Assembly (NCBI GenBank): GCA_963730535.1
Contig: CAVSRU010000008.1
Span: 62,001 to 126,000, forward strand
Source of the DNA: DASSUW01 sp963730535
GTDB taxonomy: Bacteria; Actinomycetota; Thermoleophilia; Solirubrobacterales; Solirubrobacteraceae
Length of the DNA: 64,000 nt
Direction: 5' to 3'
The translations under genes and the position numbers were made by a program. Of the stretch, positions 60,736 to 64,000 are shown one piece after another; the stretch's first letter is position 1; the number at the start of each line of letters is the position of its first letter. The notes beneath the pieces were generated by a model. It was not told the origin of the DNA and ran no database searches. It worked only from the letters and a program-made list of their open reading frames with translations.

Positions 60736-61991
60736 AGGAGGACGCGGACGAAGTCCGGGCGCTGGTGCTCAGCATGGGCGCCGCGCTCACCATGAGCGGC
60801 GACGCGGTGAGCCTCGTTCAGGAGAGCCTGCGGTCGATCGCCTCCGCATATGGCTACCCGCACGCACGCATCAGCCTGTTCCCGACGGTTCTCATGGTCG
60901 CGCTCCGCGACGGCGACGCGGCCAGCCTCCTGACGATCGACAGCGTCCGTCAGCTCCGGCTCGACCAGGCATCCGCTGTCATCGCGATCGCCCGCCGCGC
61001 CGAGACCGCCGAGCTCCCGCCGGCGGACGCACTGTCGGAGCTCCGGCGAACGCTCGACGCCCGCCCGCGCTTCGGACCGGCCGCGTACATCGCTTCCCAC
61101 GGTTTGCTGACGGTCGGTCTCGGCCTGGTCATCCATCCGGCTGCGGAGGAGCTCTGGGCGTATGCGGCCCTCGGGATCCTCGTCGGCGCGATGAAGCTCT
61201 GGGCGGAACGGTTCGCGGCCACCGGCTACCTCGTGGCCGTGGTCGCCGCGGCCGTCGTCTCGGCGGTCGCGTTCGCGACCCACGACGATGACGCCGCCGC
61301 GCTGCGCCTGGCCATCCCGCCGCTCGTCACGTTCCTGCCCGGCGCGCTCCTGACCATGGCGACGGTCGATCTCGCGATGGGCGAGACGATCACCGGCGCC
61401 AGCCGCTTCGTCGCGGGGCTGCTGCAACTCGCCCTCCTTGGCATCGGCATCGTCGTCGGCGCCGAGCTCGTCGGCGACCCCGGCGCCGGCCCGGTCGGCG
61501 CCGCCGGCACACTCGGCGCGTGGGCACCGTGGGCCGGCGTCGCGATCTTCGGCATCGGGATCTTCGTCCACAACTGTGCGCCGAAGGGCTCGCTCGGCTG
61601 GCTGCTCGTCGTGCTGTTCGCGGCCTGGATCGGACAGCTCGCCGGGGAGCGCATCCTCGACTCGACACTGAGCGGGTTCGTCGGCGCCGCGGTCATGGTC
61701 CCGGTCGCCCACCTCGTCGCCCGCGCCGCGAATGCGCCGCCGGCGCACGTGATGTTCCTGCCCGCGTTCTGGTTGCTCGTGCCGGGCGCGATCGGTCTCA
61801 TCGGCATCACAGAGATCATCGGCGACAGGGCCGGCGCAGGCTCCGAGAATTTCGTGGCCGCGCTCGTCTCGATCCCGTCGATCGCGCTCGGCATCCTCGT
61901 CGGGACGATGGTCGTCCGGGCTGTCGACGCCGCCCGGGCCTCACCGCTCGTCACCAGGCTTCCGGGTAGGGGTTCGCGTTCACATGGGTGA
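60732..61991 (+). CDS. ThrE-family threonine/serine exporter (about 419 aa)
   Basis: N-terminal soluble ThrE domain (EDADEVRALVLSMGAALTMS, SIASAYGYPHARISLFPTVL, about residues 4-110) and about ten membrane helices in two bundles (LVTFLPGALLTMATVDLAMG, then FFAAWIGQLAGERILDSTL and so on). The family exports Thr and Ser. No ATG or GTG opens the conserved N-terminus; CTG at 60732 would overlap the previous stop as CTGA, matching the other couplings here. GTG 60764 and ATG 60773 are shorter alternatives. AAGGAGG just after the CTG suits neither start well. Confidence 0.85.
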   Translation: MKEDADEVRALVLSMGAALTMSGDAVSLVQESLRSIASAYGYPHARISLFPTVLMVALRDGDAASLLTIDSVRQLRLDQASAVIAIARRAETAELPPADALSELRRTLDARPRFGPAAYIASHGLLTVGLGLVIHPAAEELWAYAALGILVGAMKLWAERFAATGYLVAVVAAAVVSAVAFATHDDDAAALRLAIPPLVTFLPGALLTMATVDLAMGETITGASRFVAGLLQLALLGIGIVVGAELVGDPGAGPVGAAGTLGAWAPWAGVAIFGIGIFVHNCAPKGSLGWLLVVLFAAWIGQLAGERILDSTLSGFVGAAVMVPVAHLVARAANAPPAHVMFLPAFWLLVPGAIGLIGITEIIGDRAGAGSENFVAALVSIPSIALGILVGTMVVRAVDAARASPLVTRLPGRGSRSHG

Positions 61992-63316
61992 ATCGGCCCG
62001 TTCCGCCCAACGGCGTATCGATGTCTGGCTCTGAGGCGCCTCGTGGCGGATTGACGGTCCTCGGCGCCGCGTTCCTCGGCGTCGGGGCGATGGTGGGCGC
62101 GGGGATCTTCGCGCTGCTCGGCCAGGCGGGCACCGTCGCAGGCTCGGCGGTGTGGATCTCCTTCCTGCTCGCCGGGGCGATCGCCGGGCTCCTCGGCTAC
62201 GTGGTCGTGAAGCTCGGTGTTCGGTATCCGTCGAAGGGCGGCTTCGTTGCCTACCTCGTCGAGGCGTTCGGCAATGGACGCCTCGTCGGGATCACCTCGT
62301 GGCTCCTCTACTTCGTGGTCTTGATCGTCACGGCGATGGTGGCGGTCTCGTTCGGCGCCTACGGCACCTCGCTGCTGTTCGGCGACGACGCGGCCGCGTA
62401 CTGGGACAACGTGCTCATCTGCGTCGTCGTCGTCGGGATGGCCGTCCTGAACCTCTTCGGCGCCGCCATGGTCGCGAAAGCGCAATCGATGATCGTCTGG
62501 GTGCTGCTGGCTGTCTTCGCCGGGTTCGCCGCCGTCACGCTCGTCCAGATGGATCCGAGCCTGCTCGCCTTCTCGACCTACCCCTCATGGAGCAAGATCG
62601 TCGCGTCCGTCGCGCTGACGTTCTTCGCGTACCTCGGCTTCTCGGTCGTCACATTCACGGCGGGGGACCTCCCGAATCCGGCGCGGTCGCTCCCGCGCGC
62701 GATGTACCTGGCGCTCGGTATCACCGCTCTCGTGTACGTCGCGGTCAGCCTGGGGGTCTTCGGCACCCTGCCTGTGGACGACGTGATCGAGCACGGCGAC
62801 ACGGCCCTGGCAGAAGCCGCTCGGCCGGTTCTGGGAGACGCGGGGTTCACGATCATGGCGATCACCGCGCTGCTGGCCACGGCGTCCTCGGTCAACTCAA
62901 ACATCTTCGCCGCCGGCAACCTCACGGTCGCGCTCGCCGCGCTCGGACAGTTCCCCCCGATCTTCGGACAGCCCGGTCGATTCCGCGGCACGCGAGGCGT
63001 GACGATCACCGTCGTCCTCGTCCTTGTTCTCGCCAATGCGTTCGACCTAAGCGCGATCGCCTCGCTCGGGAGCGCGGTGTCTCTCGTCGTGTTCCTCGTC
63101 GTTGGCGTGGCCGGGCTGCGACTCCGCTCGGAGTCGGGCTCGAAGGCCTGGCTGATCGTCGTCACGATGCTCGCGACGTCCGTCGTGCTCGCCTTCTTCG
63201 CGATCGACACTGCCCGCAATGCGCCGGAGACGTTCACCGCAATGCTGGTCCTGGTGGTCCTCGCGGTCGTCCTCGATGCGATCTGGAAACGTGTACGGAC
63301 GAGGAATCCGTCCTGA
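61988..63316 (+). CDS. Amino-acid permease of the APC superfamily (442 aa)
   Basis: Twelve helices with the start pattern TVLGAAFLGVGAMVGAGIFA (APC helix 1 GxG unwound site), FFAYLGFSVVTFTAGDLPNP, RSLPRAMYLALG, and SSVNSNIFAAGN in helix 8. Relatives transport neutral amino acids. GTG start overlaps the ThrE stop by 4 bp (GTGA). Last gene of the operon. Confidence 0.9.
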   Translation: MNRPVPPNGVSMSGSEAPRGGLTVLGAAFLGVGAMVGAGIFALLGQAGTVAGSAVWISFLLAGAIAGLLGYVVVKLGVRYPSKGGFVAYLVEAFGNGRLVGITSWLLYFVVLIVTAMVAVSFGAYGTSLLFGDDAAAYWDNVLICVVVVGMAVLNLFGAAMVAKAQSMIVWVLLAVFAGFAAVTLVQMDPSLLAFSTYPSWSKIVASVALTFFAYLGFSVVTFTAGDLPNPARSLPRAMYLALGITALVYVAVSLGVFGTLPVDDVIEHGDTALAEAARPVLGDAGFTIMAITALLATASSVNSNIFAAGNLTVALAALGQFPPIFGQPGRFRGTRGVTITVVLVLVLANAFDLSAIASLGSAVSLVVFLVVGVAGLRLRSESGSKAWLIVVTMLATSVVLAFFAIDTARNAPETFTAMLVLVVLAVVLDAIWKRVRTRNPS

Positions 63317-63362
63317 GGGACCGATCCAACTCGCTCCGACGAGGATGCGCCGAAGTGCTCCT

Positions 63363-64000
63363 TCAGCGGGGGTTGTCGGCGCGCCACGCGACGTAGTCGG
63401 CGACCGCCGCAGCAACATCGAAGGTCGGCGCGAAGCCGGTGTCGCGGGTGAGCCGGGTGGTGTCGAGGTAGGGGTCATCGCCGGGGCCGTCCTGCCGTCC
63501 GGGCAGGAGGTCGAGCCGCACGCCGGTGGTGATCGCCTGCAGGGCGTCCGCGAACTCCCGGTTGGTGAACGGCCGGCCGCTGGAGACGTTGTAGGTGTCG
63601 TGCCGCAGGGTCTCCGCAGTCGTCAGGAGGGCGATCGCGCGCCCGGCGTCGGGTGCGTAGCAGCAGTCACCGCCGTCGTCGGCAAACAGCGGCCGCGGCG
63701 TCTCTCCCCGGAGCACGGCGCTGATGTAGGGAGGGATGTAGAAGAACGGTGATTCCGGGTCGACGAGCGGTCCCCAGATGGTCCCGATCCGGAGCACGAC
63801 CGGCTCGACGCCGCTGCCCTGGAGGCTGTGCGTGGTCAGTGGCTCCACGGCCTTCTTGAAGGCGACGATCACGTGCGGCAGCGTCTGCGGTGGGCAGCGC
63901 GAGCTCCTCGTGCCAGGGGATCTCGGTCCGGCCGCTGTACACGCCGAGACTGCTGGCGACGGCGAACCTGCGCACGCCCCACGTGCGGGCGGCGTCCAGC
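63363..64000 (-). pseudogene. NAD-dependent epimerase/dehydratase-like gene with a frameshift, 5' end off window
   Basis: The extended SDR fold is read in two frames. From the edge: WGVRRFAVASSLGVYSGRTE then IPWHEELALPT, where YSGRTE and the SSLGVYSG strand resemble the SDR catalytic region. Past about 63880-63890 the coding moves to another frame: HVIVAFKKAVEPLTTHSLQG then VEPVVLRIGTIWGPL and NVSSGRPFTNREFADAL, typical of nucleotide-sugar epimerases. One indel near 63885 repairs it. Function probably sugar-nucleotide modification; start lies beyond 64000. Confidence 0.7.

Overview
The window is very GC-rich bacterial chromosome from a high-GC actinobacterium. The best guess is class Thermoleophilia, order Solirubrobacterales (Solirubrobacter/Conexibacter relatives); this is inference. 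It rests on an actinobacterial Vms1/eRF1-like peptidyl-tRNA hydrolase, many leaderless genes, GTG starts, an F420/flavin LLM oxidoreductase, RTX-like and CocE-like exported proteins, and the dense HD-GYP/kinase signalling set. No phage, plasmid, IS transposase or CRISPR array was seen. The two RNA genes are tRNA-Ser(CGA) and tRNA-Ser(GGA).

Layout. 0-11.5 kb: partial YczE-like membrane protein, cupins, an MMPL exporter, a serine beta-lactamase-like hydrolase, an amidohydrolase, two aldo/keto reductases, acVLRF1, a pair of small SWEYAFAM paralogues, and glutathione-independent formaldehyde dehydrogenase. 11.6-19.2 kb: a tight minus-strand operon (Ser/Thr kinase-receiver, MobA, FAD oxidoreductase) facing an HD-GYP phosphodiesterase; then USP-like proteins, a PHP phosphatase, a subtilase and TadA. 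19.2-25 kb: the two tRNA-Ser genes, a P-loop kinase abutting the first, two small broken genes, BKACE and VOC enzymes, a SnoaL-tailed sigma factor, an AbiEi/DUF559 protein and an M29 aminopeptidase. 25-36.4 kb: an RNB ribonuclease/neutral Zn protease pair, a monooxygenase under an HD-GYP-LuxR regulator, a large M14 carboxypeptidase, and a GH13-LLM-SRPBCC gene string. 36.4-46.9 kb: a nested inverted-repeat element, a primary-like sigma factor, HtrA protease, spermidine-synthase-like protein, a two-component system, LtrA and a cell-wall amidase. 46.8-54.1 kb: exported S15 peptidase, a PIN toxin-antitoxin pair, an RTX-like protein and a copper-radical oxidase. 54.4-63.3 kb: a seven-gene plus-strand operon for amino-acid/peptide transport and cleavage. 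The right edge cuts an epimerase.

Regulation. More than twenty genes carry a TANNNT-like -10 box about 6-10 nt before the start codon, which points to leaderless transcripts. In at least four places the TAG stop codon of one gene supplies the first three bases of the next gene's -10 box. A second set of genes (permease operon, fdhA, USPs, M20 peptidase) uses clear Shine-Dalgarno sites. Operons are often stitched by 4-bp ATGA/GTGA overlaps.

Quality caution. Several otherwise well-conserved genes are broken by single-base indels (around 19.9, 34.8, 40.5-40.8, 46.9, 49.5-50.1 and 63.9 kb), plus one in-frame TAG at 20147. Either this is a draft/metagenomic assembly with residual indels or the strain carries many young pseudogenes. 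I cannot tell which from the sequence alone.
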